A program made the translations under genes and the position numbers. The notes beneath the pieces were generated by a model that ran no database searches, was not told the DNA's origin, and saw nothing but the letters and a program-made list of their open reading frames with translations. Positions 26,619-35,184 of a stretch of DNA of 64,000 nt are shown in pieces. Within the stretch, counting starts at the first letter, position 1; the number at the start of each line of letters is the position of its first letter. The DNA comes from Antribacter gilvus (lineage in GTDB: Bacteria > Actinomycetota > Actinomycetes > Actinomycetales > Cellulomonadaceae): contig NZ_QXTH01000011.1 of the NCBI RefSeq assembly GCF_003946865.1, positions 124,001-188,000 of the forward strand, read 5' to 3'.

Positions 26619-27543
26619 GCTCCCCGAGGTCGAGACCGTCCGAGACGGTCTCGACCGGTTCGTGGTGGGAGCGGTGGTCCGGGAGGTCGAGGTCTTCCGC
26701 GACTACAGCGTCCGCCGGCACGACGGCGGAGCGGTCGCCCTCCGCGGTCAGCTCACCGGGCAGCGGCTCGCCGCCGCGGTGCGGCGAGGCAAGTTCCTGT
26801 GGCTCCCGCTCTCCGGCGCGGCGCCGGACGGGGGGCGGCCTGCGGCCGCGCTGCTCGCGCACCTCGGCATGTCCGGGCAGCTGCTGGTCCGGGCGGGGGA
26901 GCCCGCCGACGACTTCCAGCATCCCCACCTCCGCGTCCGGCTCCACCTGAACGGCGCGCCCTCCGGCGCCCGGTACCTCGACTTCGTGGACCAGCGCACG
27001 TTCGGCCACCTCAGCGTGGTGGACCTCCAGCCGGTGCCCGACGACGTCGCGGCGGGCCTGGGCAGCGACCTCGCCCTGATCCCGGGACCCGTCGCGCACA
27101 TCGCCCGCGACCTGCTCGACCCGCACCTGGGGCGGGACGACCTCGTGGCGCGGGTGCGGCGTCGTCGGACCGGTGTCAAGCGGGCGCTGCTGGACCAGAC
27201 CGTGGTGTCCGGCGTAGGCAATATCTACGCCGACGAGGCGCTGTGGCGCGCGAGGCTGCACTGGGCGCGGCCCACGGACAAGCTCCGGGTTGCCGACGTG
27301 CACCGCGTGCTCGACGCGGCCGAGGAGGTCATGCGCGAGGCGCTCGTCCAGGGTGGCACGAGCTTCGACGCGCTGTACGTGAACGTCAACGGCCAGTCGG
27401 GATACTTCGAGCGGTCGCTGAACGTCTATGGCCGGGCGGGCGAGCCGTGCCGCCGCTGTGAGGCGGTGATCCGCCGGGACGCGTTCATGAACCGGTCGTC
27501 GTTCACGTGCCCGGTGTGCCAGCCGGCCCCGCGGGGCCGGTAG
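26611..27543 (+). CDS. mutM: bifunctional DNA-formamidopyrimidine glycosylase/AP lyase
   Basis: The product has 310 residues and removes oxidised purines such as 8-oxoguanine. It starts with the catalytic [13 protein letters not shown], so Pro2 and Glu3 are in place. [10 protein letters not shown] provides the conserved lysine and [16 protein letters not shown] the helix-two-turn-helix. The C-terminal zinc finger CRRCEAVI...FTCPVC is complete. Length is slightly above the 270-290 norm owing to loops. It ends the ribosome/repair operon. Confidence 0.94.
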   Translation: MPELPEVETVRDGLDRFVVGAVVREVEVFRDYSVRRHDGGAVALRGQLTGQRLAAAVRRGKFLWLPLSGAAPDGGRPAAALLAHLGMSGQLLVRAGEPADDFQHPHLRVRLHLNGAPSGARYLDFVDQRTFGHLSVVDLQPVPDDVAAGLGSDLALIPGPVAHIARDLLDPHLGRDDLVARVRRRRTGVKRALLDQTVVSGVGNIYADEALWRARLHWARPTDKLRVADVHRVLDAAEEVMREALVQGGTSFDALYVNVNGQSGYFERSLNVYGRAGEPCRRCEAVIRRDAFMNRSSFTCPVCQPAPRGR

Positions 27544-27553
27544 GGCACGGGCT

Positions 27554-28537
27554 CTACCGCGCCACCACGTTGCGCAGGGCCTCCGCCCCGCCCGACCGCC
27601 AGGCCGTGAGCTGTTCCGCCAGGAACTGGGCTGCCCGGCGCGGCCGTCCGCCCGCCACGTGAGGTGTGAGGATCAGGTTCGGCGCGTCCCACAGCGGGGA
27701 GTCCGCGGGGAGCGGCTCGGTCTCCATGACGTCGAGCGCCGCGCCTGCGAGCCGCCCGGAACCCAGGGCGTCGAGGAGCGCCGCCTCGTCCACCGTGGCG
27801 CCGCGCCCCGCGTTCACGAACCGCGCGTGCGGCGGGAGGAGCGCCAGGGTGGCGGCGTCGAGGGCGTGGCGGGTGGCGTCCGTGGCGGGCAGCAGAGAGA
27901 TCAGCACGTCGGTGCACGGCAGCACCTCCGGCAGGTCGGCGGCGGTCACCACCGGGACCCCGGCCCGCTCGCCCGCCGAGCCCGCGACCCCGGTGACCTC
28001 CGCGCCGAGCGCGGCCAGCAGCGGCGCGAGCCGCAGCGCGATGGACCCGAAGCCCCAGATCGTCACGCGGGCGCCGTCGAGCGTGTAGTGCGCCTCGGTG
28101 GCGGGGTCGGCCTGGGCGAACGCGATCGCCCGTTCCCACCGGTGCTCGCGCTGGGCGGTCAGCGCCACGTCGATCCGCCGCACGGTCGCGAGCACGAGGG
28201 CCAGGGCGTGCTCGGCGACGGTGTCGTCGTGCAGCGAGCGGCCCGACGCGATCACGACACCCGGGGCGAAGCCCGCGGCTAGGGCGACGTCGGGCCCAGC
28301 GGACAGCGTCTGCACCCAGCGCAGCCGGGTCAGGCGGCGCGCGGCGTCGGCCACGACCCGCGGCGGGCTGGACCACGTCACCAGCACGTCGGCGTCGACG
28401 TGCTCCTCGGGGACCGGGTCCTTCATCCCGTAGGCCACCACCGTGTCGGTGCCGCCCGGGCCGAAGGAGGCCCCGCCGTCGGGCAGACGGGCGGGGAAGT
28501 CGAGGTCGAACGGGACGTCCGGGACGAGGATCTTCAC
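27554..28537 (-). CDS. D-2-hydroxyacid dehydrogenase family protein
   Basis: The product has 327 residues. It has an NAD(P)-binding Rossmann domain with WGFGSIALRLAPLLAALGAE and the usual substrate and catalytic segments: VNAGRGATVDEAALLDAL, and LTPHVAGG with the catalytic His. Members reduce 2-keto acids such as glyoxylate or hydroxypyruvate. The second glycine of the canonical GxGxxG is replaced (GFGSIA), which is tolerated in this family. It converges with mutM (ten bp between stops). Confidence 0.82.
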   Translation of the reverse strand: MKILVPDVPFDLDFPARLPDGGASFGPGGTDTVVAYGMKDPVPEEHVDADVLVTWSSPPRVVADAARRLTRLRWVQTLSAGPDVALAAGFAPGVVIASGRSLHDDTVAEHALALVLATVRRIDVALTAQREHRWERAIAFAQADPATEAHYTLDGARVTIWGFGSIALRLAPLLAALGAEVTGVAGSAGERAGVPVVTAADLPEVLPCTDVLISLLPATDATRHALDAATLALLPPHARFVNAGRGATVDEAALLDALGSGRLAGAALDVMETEPLPADSPLWDAPNLILTPHVAGGRPRRAAQFLAEQLTAWRSGGAEALRNVVAR

Positions 28538-28550
28538 CCGCCGGACGTTA

Positions 28551-28590
28551 CCTGACGCCCTGGGCCGCCCCAGCGGCCCAGGGCGTCAGG
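28551..28590 (-). terminator. strong hairpin downstream of the NlpC/P60 gene
   Basis: A perfect 18-bp stem (28551-28568 with 28573-28590) and a CCCA loop lie in the gap between the NlpC/P60 gene and the dehydrogenase, both on the minus strand. It should end the NlpC message before the next start. Confidence 0.7.
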
Positions 28591-28610
28591 AGTGTCACGC
28601 GATCGGGTAA

Positions 28611-28691
28611 TCGCGTGAGACCTGCGCTCCGCTGCGGGCGCGTGCCTCGTTCCTCGGCCCGCACCCTTCGCTGCGCTCCGGTCTCACGCGA
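28611..28691. repeat. inverted repeat spanning the end of the NlpC/P60 gene
   Basis: Twelve-base arms TCGCGTGAGACC (28611-28622) and GGTCTCACGCGA (28680-28691) are exact inverse complements 57 bases apart. The right arm contains the stop of the NlpC gene. The interior carries GCTCCGCTGCGG and a smaller GCGGGC/GCCCGC pair, so a large imperfect cruciform is possible. The same GCTCCGCTGCGG word recurs in the spacer at 43.6 kb. Confidence 0.55.
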
Positions 28692-29571
28692 CCCGGACGA
28701 TGATCGGGTTGTCCTGCCACATCTCGACGTACCGGACGGGCGTGCCGGGCTGGTTGGCCTCGACGACCATCCCGTTGCCGGCGTAGAGGGCGACGTGCCC
28801 GGAGGTCCACACGATGTCGCCGGGCCGGGCGTCGGCGAGCGACACCTGCGTGCCCGCGTACCGGAGCTCGGACGACGTGCGCGGCAGGCTCACGCCCAGC
28901 TGCCGGTACACGTACCAGATGAGCCCGGAGCAGTCGAAGCCGGTCGACGGCGACTCCTCACCCCAGGCGTAGGGCGTGCCGACGAGCTCCAGGGCCAGGT
29001 TGACGGCCTGCTGGCCCACCGCGGAGCTGGTGGTCGTGGCCGCTGCGACCACGGTCTGCGCGGCGGCGGCCTCGGCGGCTGCCGCGGCCTCTGCTGCGGC
29101 ACGGGCCTCGGCGGCGGCGCGAGCCTCTGCCTCGGCGCGGGCACGTGCTTCCGCCTCGGCCTTCGCGCGGGCCTCGGCCTCCGCCTTGGCGCGGGCCTCG
29201 GCGATGCCGGCCTCGGTCTGGGCATAGGGCAGCACGGGGGCCGGAGCCTGCTCGACGGTGAAGGTCGACTCCGGGGCCACGGTCACCACGGGCACCAGCT
29301 GGAGGGTGGCGCCGGGGACCGTGCTGCGGTCCAGGCTGTGCTCCGTGATCCCGTTGGTGGCGGGAGCAGCGGTGGCCGTCGGTGCGAAGACCGACGCCAG
29401 CAGGCTCGAGGACACGACGGCGATCGCTCCCGTGCGGGCGGCGACGGACATGTTCTCGGCGGCAGCCTGGGTGAACGTGGACAGGGGGGTGACGGCCCGT
29501 CCGTCGGCCCGGTGGCGGGCACGGTTCGAACCGATCACGGACTGTTCGGGCATCTCGGTAAGAGTTGGCAC
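28684..29571 (-). CDS. secreted NlpC/P60 peptidoglycan hydrolase
   Basis: The product has 295 residues from GTG 29569-29571, with GGAG about eight bases upstream. After a hydrophobic export segment (about 42-70, AAPATNG) comes a spacer. A helical Ala/Glu/Arg/Lys repeat of about 50 residues (units like AEARAKAE) then gives a coiled-coil or rod. The NlpC/P60 domain starts near residue 185: Cys214 in FDCSGLIWYVY, SGHVALYAGNG with the catalytic His, then a polar residue. It cleaves peptide cross-links in the wall. A cyclic-di-AMP riboswitch lies directly upstream. Confidence 0.88.
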   Translation of the reverse strand: MPTLTEMPEQSVIGSNRARHRADGRAVTPLSTFTQAAAENMSVAARTGAIAVVSSSLLASVFAPTATAAPATNGITEHSLDRSTVPGATLQLVPVVTVAPESTFTVEQAPAPVLPYAQTEAGIAEARAKAEAEARAKAEAEARARAEAEARAAAEARAAAEAAAAAEAAAAQTVVAAATTTSSAVGQQAVNLALELVGTPYAWGEESPSTGFDCSGLIWYVYRQLGVSLPRTSSELRYAGTQVSLADARPGDIVWTSGHVALYAGNGMVVEANQPGTPVRYVEMWQDNPIIVRVA

Positions 29572-29582
29572 GATGGGTCTCC

Positions 29583-29712
29583 TCGACGCCTGCGAGGTGA
29601 GCTGTCGGGTTCGGATGGGGAGTCACCCGGCCCCGCACTTTCGTGCAGGGCTTCACCCCAAGGACGCAGTAGCGTCCGGCTTACCTGGTTCCCCCGTCCC
29701 CGCCACGTCGTT
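29583..29712 (-). promoter_or_regulatory. cyclic di-AMP (ydaO/yuaA) riboswitch
   Basis: Read on the minus strand the leader contains the hallmark blocks of this riboswitch in order: GGGGAACCAG, a small variable hairpin, TTGGGGTGAA, a second variable hairpin, CCGGGTGACTCCCC, CATCCGAACCCGACAGCTCA and CCTCGCAGGCG. CGACG near 29706-29710 and CGTCG near 29584-29588 can form the closing P1 stem. In actinobacteria this class commonly sits before wall-hydrolase genes and lowers expression when c-di-AMP is high. Here it precedes the NlpC/P60 gene. Confidence 0.88.
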
Positions 29713-29858
29713 GCTGGTCAGGACCGGTGGCGGGGCTCGGCGTCCGGTACTGGGCCCCGTCTGGAGGGCGAGGCGATGACGACCGTACCGGTCTTCCCCG
29801 GAAATGTCACGAAAGGATCACGGGCCGGAATTCGTGGGCCACGTGGCAGCATGTCGCC

Positions 29859-31529
29859 ATGCAGGAGCACCTCGCCGCCCGGTACGACGTCGTCGTCGTC
29901 GGCGCGGGCCACAACGGCCTCGTCACCGCGGCCTACCTCGCCCGCTCCGGACGCTCCGTCCTCGTCCTCGAGCGCCTCGACCACGTGGGTGGCGCCTCCG
30001 TCTCGGCCCGCCCGTTCGCCGGCGTGGACGCGCGCCTCTCCCGGTACTCGTACCTGGTGTCGCTGCTGCCCCGGCAGATCATCGACGAGCTCGGCCTCGA
30101 CGTGCGCCTCCTGCGACGGCGCTACTCGTCGTACACCCCGGTCGGCGAGGGCGGACTCCTCGTGGACACGGGGTCCGACGACGTCACGCGCGCCTCGTTC
30201 CGTCGCCTCACCGGCGGCGACGCGGACTTCGAGGCCTGGCGGCGGTTCTACGACCTGACCGGCTCCGTGGCCCGGCGCCTCTTCCCGACGGTCACGCAGC
30301 CGCTGCTGACGCGCGCCGAGGCGCGGGCGGCGGTCGGCGACGACGAGGCCTGGCGCGCCCTGTTCGAGGAGCCGCTGGGCGCCGTGCTGCGCCGCACGTT
30401 CGCGGACGACGTGGTGCGCGGCGTCGCCGCCACGGACGGCCTCATCGGCACGTTCGCCGACCTCGACGAGGACTCCCTGCGCCAGAACCGGTGCTTCCTC
30501 TACCACGTGATCGGCAACGGGACCGGCGACTGGGACGTGCCCGTGGGCGGCATGGGAGCGGTCAGCGGCGCCCTGCGCGACGCGGCGCTCGCGGCGGGAG
30601 CGACGATCCTCACCCAGGCCGACGTGACGGCGGTCGCACCGGGCGGCCGCGGGGGCCCCGGCGCGGGGGCTCCCGGTGCGGGGGACGCGGAGGTCGCGTG
30701 GACCGACGCCGACGGGAACGTCCGCGGCGTGGGCGCCGGCCACGTCCTCGCGGGCTGTGCTCCGGCGACGCTCGACCGGCTGCTCGCTGCGAGCGGCGCC
30801 GGGCCGGTGGCTGCCTCGGCGGCCGACGCCGACGGGGACGCGGTGCGCCCGGGTGCGGCCGTGCCGCCGTCGGGCACCGCTCCCGAAGGCGCTCAGCTCA
30901 AGGTCAACCTGCTGCTCACGCGGCTGCCGCGGCTGCGCGACGGGGTGGATCCCGTGGCGGCGTTCAGCGGCACGTTCCACGTCAACGAGTCGATGACGCA
31001 GCTGCAGGCCGCGTACGCACAGGCCGCCTCGGGCCAGATCCCGGACCTGCCCCCGTGCGAGATCTACTGCCACACGCTGACCGACCCGTCGATCCTCGGG
31101 CCGGAGCTGCGCGCCGCCGGGGCCCAGACCATCACCCTGTTCGGGCTGCATATGCCGGCGCGGCTGTTCCGGGACGACCCGGAAGGCACCCGGTCGCGGG
31201 CCCTGGCGGCGACCCTGCGGTCGCTGGACTCGGTCCTCGCGGAGCCGATCGAGGACTGCCTGGCGGTCGACGCCGACGGCGCGCCCTGCCTGGAGGTGCG
31301 CACCCCCGTGGACCTCGAGGGCGACGTGGGCCTGCCCGGCGGGCACATCTTCCACCGCGACCTCGCGTGGCCGTTCGCCGACGACCCCGCCGACGCCGGT
31401 CGCTGGGGCGTGGAGACCGATCACCCCCGCGTGCTGCTCGCGGGAGCCGGCGCACGGCGCGGCGGGGGAGTGAGCGGGATCCCGGGCCGCGCCGCGGCGA
31501 TGGCGGTCCTCGAGACAGTGCCGAGGTAG
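29859..31529 (+). CDS. phytoene desaturase-family FAD-dependent oxidoreductase
   Basis: The product has 556 residues from the ATG at 29859. The N-terminal FAD-binding motif is VVVGAGHNGLVTAAYLARSG, followed by LERLDHVGGASVSARPF. The C-terminal FAD motif is VLLAGAGARRGGGVSGIPGR. The overall shape matches the CrtI/COG1233 family, but no carotenoid genes adjoin it and many such proteins act on other hydrophobic substrates. A Gly/Ala-rich insert near 265-275 and 315-345 is low-complexity. The stop codon lies within the left arm of a palindrome (31520-31560). Confidence 0.8.
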   Translation: MQEHLAARYDVVVVGAGHNGLVTAAYLARSGRSVLVLERLDHVGGASVSARPFAGVDARLSRYSYLVSLLPRQIIDELGLDVRLLRRRYSSYTPVGEGGLLVDTGSDDVTRASFRRLTGGDADFEAWRRFYDLTGSVARRLFPTVTQPLLTRAEARAAVGDDEAWRALFEEPLGAVLRRTFADDVVRGVAATDGLIGTFADLDEDSLRQNRCFLYHVIGNGTGDWDVPVGGMGAVSGALRDAALAAGATILTQADVTAVAPGGRGGPGAGAPGAGDAEVAWTDADGNVRGVGAGHVLAGCAPATLDRLLAASGAGPVAASAADADGDAVRPGAAVPPSGTAPEGAQLKVNLLLTRLPRLRDGVDPVAAFSGTFHVNESMTQLQAAYAQAASGQIPDLPPCEIYCHTLTDPSILGPELRAAGAQTITLFGLHMPARLFRDDPEGTRSRALAATLRSLDSVLAEPIEDCLAVDADGAPCLEVRTPVDLEGDVGLPGGHIFHRDLAWPFADDPADAGRWGVETDHPRVLLAGAGARRGGGVSGIPGRAAAMAVLETVPR

Positions 31530-31591
31530 TCACTCCGTCGGACGAGGTGACTACCTCGGCGAGAGGACGCTGCCCAGGTAGTCACTCCGTC
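31520..31591. repeat. GGTAGT palindrome plus extra half-copy between two convergent genes
   Basis: Fourteen-base perfect arms (31520-31533 and 31547-31560) form a hairpin that covers the stop of the oxidoreductase gene and can terminate both strands. The left arm sequence AGGTAGTCACTCCGTC is repeated exactly at 31576-31591, where it overlaps the cydC stop. A similar arm begins the hairpin after rne at 42224. The shared word suggests a dispersed repeat family. Confidence 0.6.
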
Positions 31592-33387
31592 CGGCTCGAC
31601 GCGCCTTCCTGGGCCGCCGACCAGGCGTAGGCCTCGTCGTGGAGCAGCTCCTCGTGGGTGCCGCGCGCGCGAACCGTCGCGGGCTCGCCCGGGCCGAGCA
31701 CCAGCACCTCGTCCACGTCCGCGAGCGGGGTGAGCCGGTGCGTGGCGACGAGCACCGCCCGCCCGGTCGAGCGCGCGTGCTCCGCGAGGGTCCGCACGAG
31801 CGCGTCCGCGGTGGCGGCGTCGAGATGCTCGGCCGGCTCGTCGACGAGGAGCACGCGGGCCGGGGCGAGGAGGGCGCGGGCCACCAGCAGCCTGCGGCGC
31901 TCGCCGCCCGAGATCGCGGCGGCGTCCGAGCCGAGGACCGTGCCCAGGCCGTCGGGCAGGGCGTCCAGCCACCCGCCGAGGCCCACGGCGAGCAGCGCCT
32001 CCCGGGCCTCGTCCGGCGTGACCTCGCCGCGGGCGACCCGGAGGTTCTCCAGCACCGTCGTGTCGAACACGTGCCCGTCCTCGGCGACCAGGAGGGCCGA
32101 CGGCGACGCGACCGTCCCGGACACCGGCGGGATCAGGCCCGCTGCCGTGGCCAGCAGCGTGGTCTTGCCGACGCCCGACGGCCCGGCCAGGGCCACGACC
32201 GAACCCGGTCCCAGGGTGAGCGAGATCCCTGCGACGACGACCCGGTCGCCCCACCCGGCGGTGACGTCGGTGAGCTGGAGCAGGGGCGCGCCGTGATCGG
32301 GCTCGCCGTCATCGGGCCGCGCGTGATCGGTAGTTCGTCGCATGATCGGTAGTTCGAGCTGCCGATCATGCGACGAACTACCGATCACGTCGGAGCCGCC
32401 AGCGCCCAGCAGCGACAGCAGCCTCCCCGCCGCCGCCCGCGACCGGTGGAGCTGGACCGCCGCCGCCGGCAGCCCGGCCGTCGCCTCGAAGACCGCGAGG
32501 GGGGTCAGCACGACGACCGTCAGCTCCTCCGGCGTCAGGCGCCCCTCGAGCACCGCCGGGACCCCGAGCGCGATCGCCGCCACGACGGCGAGCCCCTGGG
32601 CGAGCGCCCCGATCAGGGCGGAGAGCCCGGTGGTGCGGGCGCCGGCGTCGGCGACGGAGGTGAGGCGGTCGTCGGCGCGCGCGAGGGCGGCGAGCCGGTC
32701 GTCGAACCGCCCGGCCACCCGCAGCGGGGCGGCGTCCTCCAGGAGCTCGAGCGTCAGCGCCGTCACCTCGCCCCGCGCGGCGGCGCCCTGCACCTCGACG
32801 GTCGCGGCGGCCCGCGCGGCGAGCCACGGCGCCGCGACCCCCGCGAGCAGGAGGCACGCGGCCAGGGTCGCCCCGGCCGCCGGCAGGAAGGCCCCGATCA
32901 GCACGACGGACGCCAGCCCGACCACGAGCGCCACCCCCGCGGGGACGAGCGCGCGGACCACCACGTCGCCCACGTCGTCGACGTCCGCCCCGAGCCGGGC
33001 GAGCAGGTCCCCACGGCGCACGGTCAGGGGAGCGCTGCTGCGGGCCAGGGCCTCGTACACGTTGGCGCGCAGCGCCGCCATGCCGCGCAGCGCCACGTCG
33101 TGCGACGCCAGGCGCTCGCAGTAGCGCAGCACCCCCCGCCCGATGCCGAACGCCCGCACCGACACCACCGCGACCGACAGCGTCAGCACCGGTGGCATCT
33201 GCGACGCCCGAGCGACGAGCCACGCGGCCGCAGCCGCCAGCCCGATGGCGCAGACGAGCGCCAGGGTCCCCAGCGCGATCGCCGCCGCGACCTTCCCGGG
33301 CCGCACCTCGAGCAGCGGCAGCACGCGTCGCAACGGGTCGCCGCTCCGGCGGAGGGCGCCCGACGCCGGACCCCGTGTCGCGCTCAT
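31582..33387 (-). CDS. cydC: thiol reductant ABC exporter subunit CydC
   Basis: The product has 601 residues. The N-terminal half (about 1-320) has six membrane segments typical of the exporter. The C-terminal ATPase has Walker A GPSGVGKT, signature ISGGERRRLLVARALL and Walker B VLLVDEPAEHLD. With CydD it exports glutathione/cysteine-type thiols needed to assemble cytochrome bd. The linker between the halves (about residues 333-356) is encoded by a 68-bp palindrome and looks inserted. The start overlaps the cydD stop by four bases (ATGA). Confidence 0.9.
   Translation of the reverse strand: MSATRGPASGALRRSGDPLRRVLPLLEVRPGKVAAAIALGTLALVCAIGLAAAAAWLVARASQMPPVLTLSVAVVSVRAFGIGRGVLRYCERLASHDVALRGMAALRANVYEALARSSAPLTVRRGDLLARLGADVDDVGDVVVRALVPAGVALVVGLASVVLIGAFLPAAGATLAACLLLAGVAAPWLAARAAATVEVQGAAARGEVTALTLELLEDAAPLRVAGRFDDRLAALARADDRLTSVADAGARTTGLSALIGALAQGLAVVAAIALGVPAVLEGRLTPEELTVVVLTPLAVFEATAGLPAAAVQLHRSRAAAGRLLSLLGAGGSDVIGSSSHDRQLELPIMRRTTDHARPDDGEPDHGAPLLQLTDVTAGWGDRVVVAGISLTLGPGSVVALAGPSGVGKTTLLATAAGLIPPVSGTVASPSALLVAEDGHVFDTTVLENLRVARGEVTPDEAREALLAVGLGGWLDALPDGLGTVLGSDAAAISGGERRRLLVARALLAPARVLLVDEPAEHLDAATADALVRTLAEHARSTGRAVLVATHRLTPLADVDEVLVLGPGEPATVRARGTHEELLHDEAYAWSAAQEGASSRTE
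32322..32389. repeat. 28-bp-arm palindrome inside cydC
   Basis: Arms 32322-32349 and 32362-32389 are perfect inverse complements with a 12-base loop. The word TGATCGGTAGTTCG also occurs twice directly within the left arm and loop. The whole unit lies in frame in the interdomain linker of cydC, where the protein carries the otherwise unexpected SSSHDRQLELPIMRRTTDH. It shares GGTAGTT with the hairpins at 31.5 and 42.2 kb. Confidence 0.75.
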
Positions 33388-35162
33388 GCCTCACCTCCGG
33401 CCGAGGGTGTGGTCATGGCGGGGGCTGGGGCCGACGACACGTCGACGACCTGGTCGGCCAGTGCCAGGAGCGACGCCCGGTGGGCCACCACCAGGACGGT
33501 GCGACCCTCGTCGCGCCAGGTCGACACCGTGTCCAGCACGGCCTGCTCGCCCCGCGCGTCGAGGTGCGCGGTGGGCTCGTCGAGGATGACGAGGGGCCGG
33601 GCGGCAGCGTCGTCCAGGAGCGCTGCGGTGAGTGCGACCCGCTGCCGCTGCCCGACGCTCAGCCCCACCCCGCCGAGCCCCACGACGGTGTCCCAGCCCA
33701 GCGGCAGGTCCGCCACGACGGTGTCGAGGCCGGTGCGTCGGGCGGCGGCCTCCAGGTCGGGGCCGACGCCGGAGCCCGCCGGGCCGCCCGCCGTGCCCGT
33801 GCCCCGAGGTGAGCCGTCCGCCCGGCCGGCCAGGACGACGTCGTGCACCGTGCCCGGCGGGAGCGTGGGGCGCTGGGGCACCCAGGTGAGCTGCGCCCAC
33901 CAGGAGCCGAGGTCGACGTCGGCGAGGTCCACCGGGCCGGTGGCGTCGCGGGGCGCGAGCCGGATGCGCCCGCTGTGGGGCCGCAGGAGGCCGAGGAGAG
34001 CGAGGACCGTCGTGGACTTCCCGGCGCCGCTGGGCCCGCGCAGGGCGACGACGCGGCCGGTGCCGGGCGTGCCGTCGCCGAGCGGGATGCGAGCCGAGAG
34101 GCAGGCGGGGGCGAGCACGGCGCGGCCGCCGGCGCGGACGGAGACGTCGTCGAGGAGGATCGTTCCGCCCGCCGCCCGGACCGCCCCTTCCGAGGGCCTG
34201 GCGGCGACCAGACGTGCACCCACAGCGCGGAAGGCCTGGTCCGCGGCCGCGAGCCCGTCCGTGGACGCGTGGAACTCGGCGCCCACACGCCGCAGCGGCA
34301 GGTAGACCTCGGGCGCGAGCATGAGCACGGCGATGGCGGGCTCGAGCGGCATCGCCCCCTCCACGAGCCGGAGCCCCACGCCGACCGCCACGATCGCGAC
34401 CGACAGCGTGGTCAGCAGCTCGAGCACCATCGAGGAGAGGAACGCGACGCGGAGCGTCCCCATCGTGGCGTGGCGGGAGGCCTCGCCGAGCTCCCGGACG
34501 CGGGCTCCCGGACCGAGCGCGCGGCCGAACGCGCGGAGCGTCGGCAGGCCCGCGACGAGGTCGAGCACCTGGGCGCCGAGCCGCTGCACGGTGGCCAGAC
34601 GCCGCTCGGACGTGCCCGCCGTGAGGCGCCCGACCAGCACCATGAACAGCGGCACCAGGGGCAGCGTCACGACCACGACCAGCGCCGACACCCAGTCCAG
34701 CGTCCATACGACCACCACGAGAGCGGGCGTGAGAATCGCCGTGAGGACGAGCTGGGGAAGGTACCGCACGAGGTAGGGCTCGAGCGCGTCGAGGCCGCGC
34801 GTGGCGAGGGTCGCCACGTCGGCCTCGCGGCTGACGTCGGACCGCGGGGACCGCGTCGCCCAGGCCTTGACCACCGCGGCGCGCAGCTCGGCGACGGTCC
34901 GGGCGGCGGCGCGCAGGGCGTACCGGTCCTGCGCCCAGGCGACCCCGGCGCGGGCGCCCACCACGAGCAGCAGCGCGCCGAAGGGCCAGGCGACGACAGG
35001 CCCGGACGTGCCGGTCCCGGACACCACGGGGGTCAGGATCCGGGCGACCAGGAGCGCCTGGCCCACCACGAGCGTGGCCGAGAGCGTGCCGAGGACCACC
35101 GTCAGGACCAAGTAGGCGCGCGCGGCCGGGCTCTGCGCCAGACGAGGGTCGAAGGGCTTCAC
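33384..35162 (-). CDS. cydD: thiol reductant ABC exporter subunit CydD
   Basis: The product has 592 residues. Membrane segments occupy about 15-300. The ATPase half has Walker A GPSGAGKSTT, a Q-loop WVPQRPTLPPGTV, signature LSVGQRQRVALTAALL and Walker B PLVILDEPTAHLD. The signature deviates from LSGGQ (LSVGQ). A Gly/Ser/Pro-rich insert (GSPRGTGTAGGPAGSG) splits the helical domain. It works with CydC, which follows directly, and belongs to the cydABDC operon. Confidence 0.9.
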   Translation of the reverse strand: MKPFDPRLAQSPAARAYLVLTVVLGTLSATLVVGQALLVARILTPVVSGTGTSGPVVAWPFGALLLVVGARAGVAWAQDRYALRAAARTVAELRAAVVKAWATRSPRSDVSREADVATLATRGLDALEPYLVRYLPQLVLTAILTPALVVVVWTLDWVSALVVVVTLPLVPLFMVLVGRLTAGTSERRLATVQRLGAQVLDLVAGLPTLRAFGRALGPGARVRELGEASRHATMGTLRVAFLSSMVLELLTTLSVAIVAVGVGLRLVEGAMPLEPAIAVLMLAPEVYLPLRRVGAEFHASTDGLAAADQAFRAVGARLVAARPSEGAVRAAGGTILLDDVSVRAGGRAVLAPACLSARIPLGDGTPGTGRVVALRGPSGAGKSTTVLALLGLLRPHSGRIRLAPRDATGPVDLADVDLGSWWAQLTWVPQRPTLPPGTVHDVVLAGRADGSPRGTGTAGGPAGSGVGPDLEAAARRTGLDTVVADLPLGWDTVVGLGGVGLSVGQRQRVALTAALLDDAAARPLVILDEPTAHLDARGEQAVLDTVSTWRDEGRTVLVVAHRASLLALADQVVDVSSAPAPAMTTPSAGGEA

Positions 35163-35184
35163 GAGCCCATCCTCGCGTGCGCGC

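Noticed and set aside
29040-29220. Repetitive GCC/GAG-type tract
   Set aside because: It encodes the Ala/Glu/Arg/Lys helical repeat of the NlpC/P60 protein and is not a separate element.
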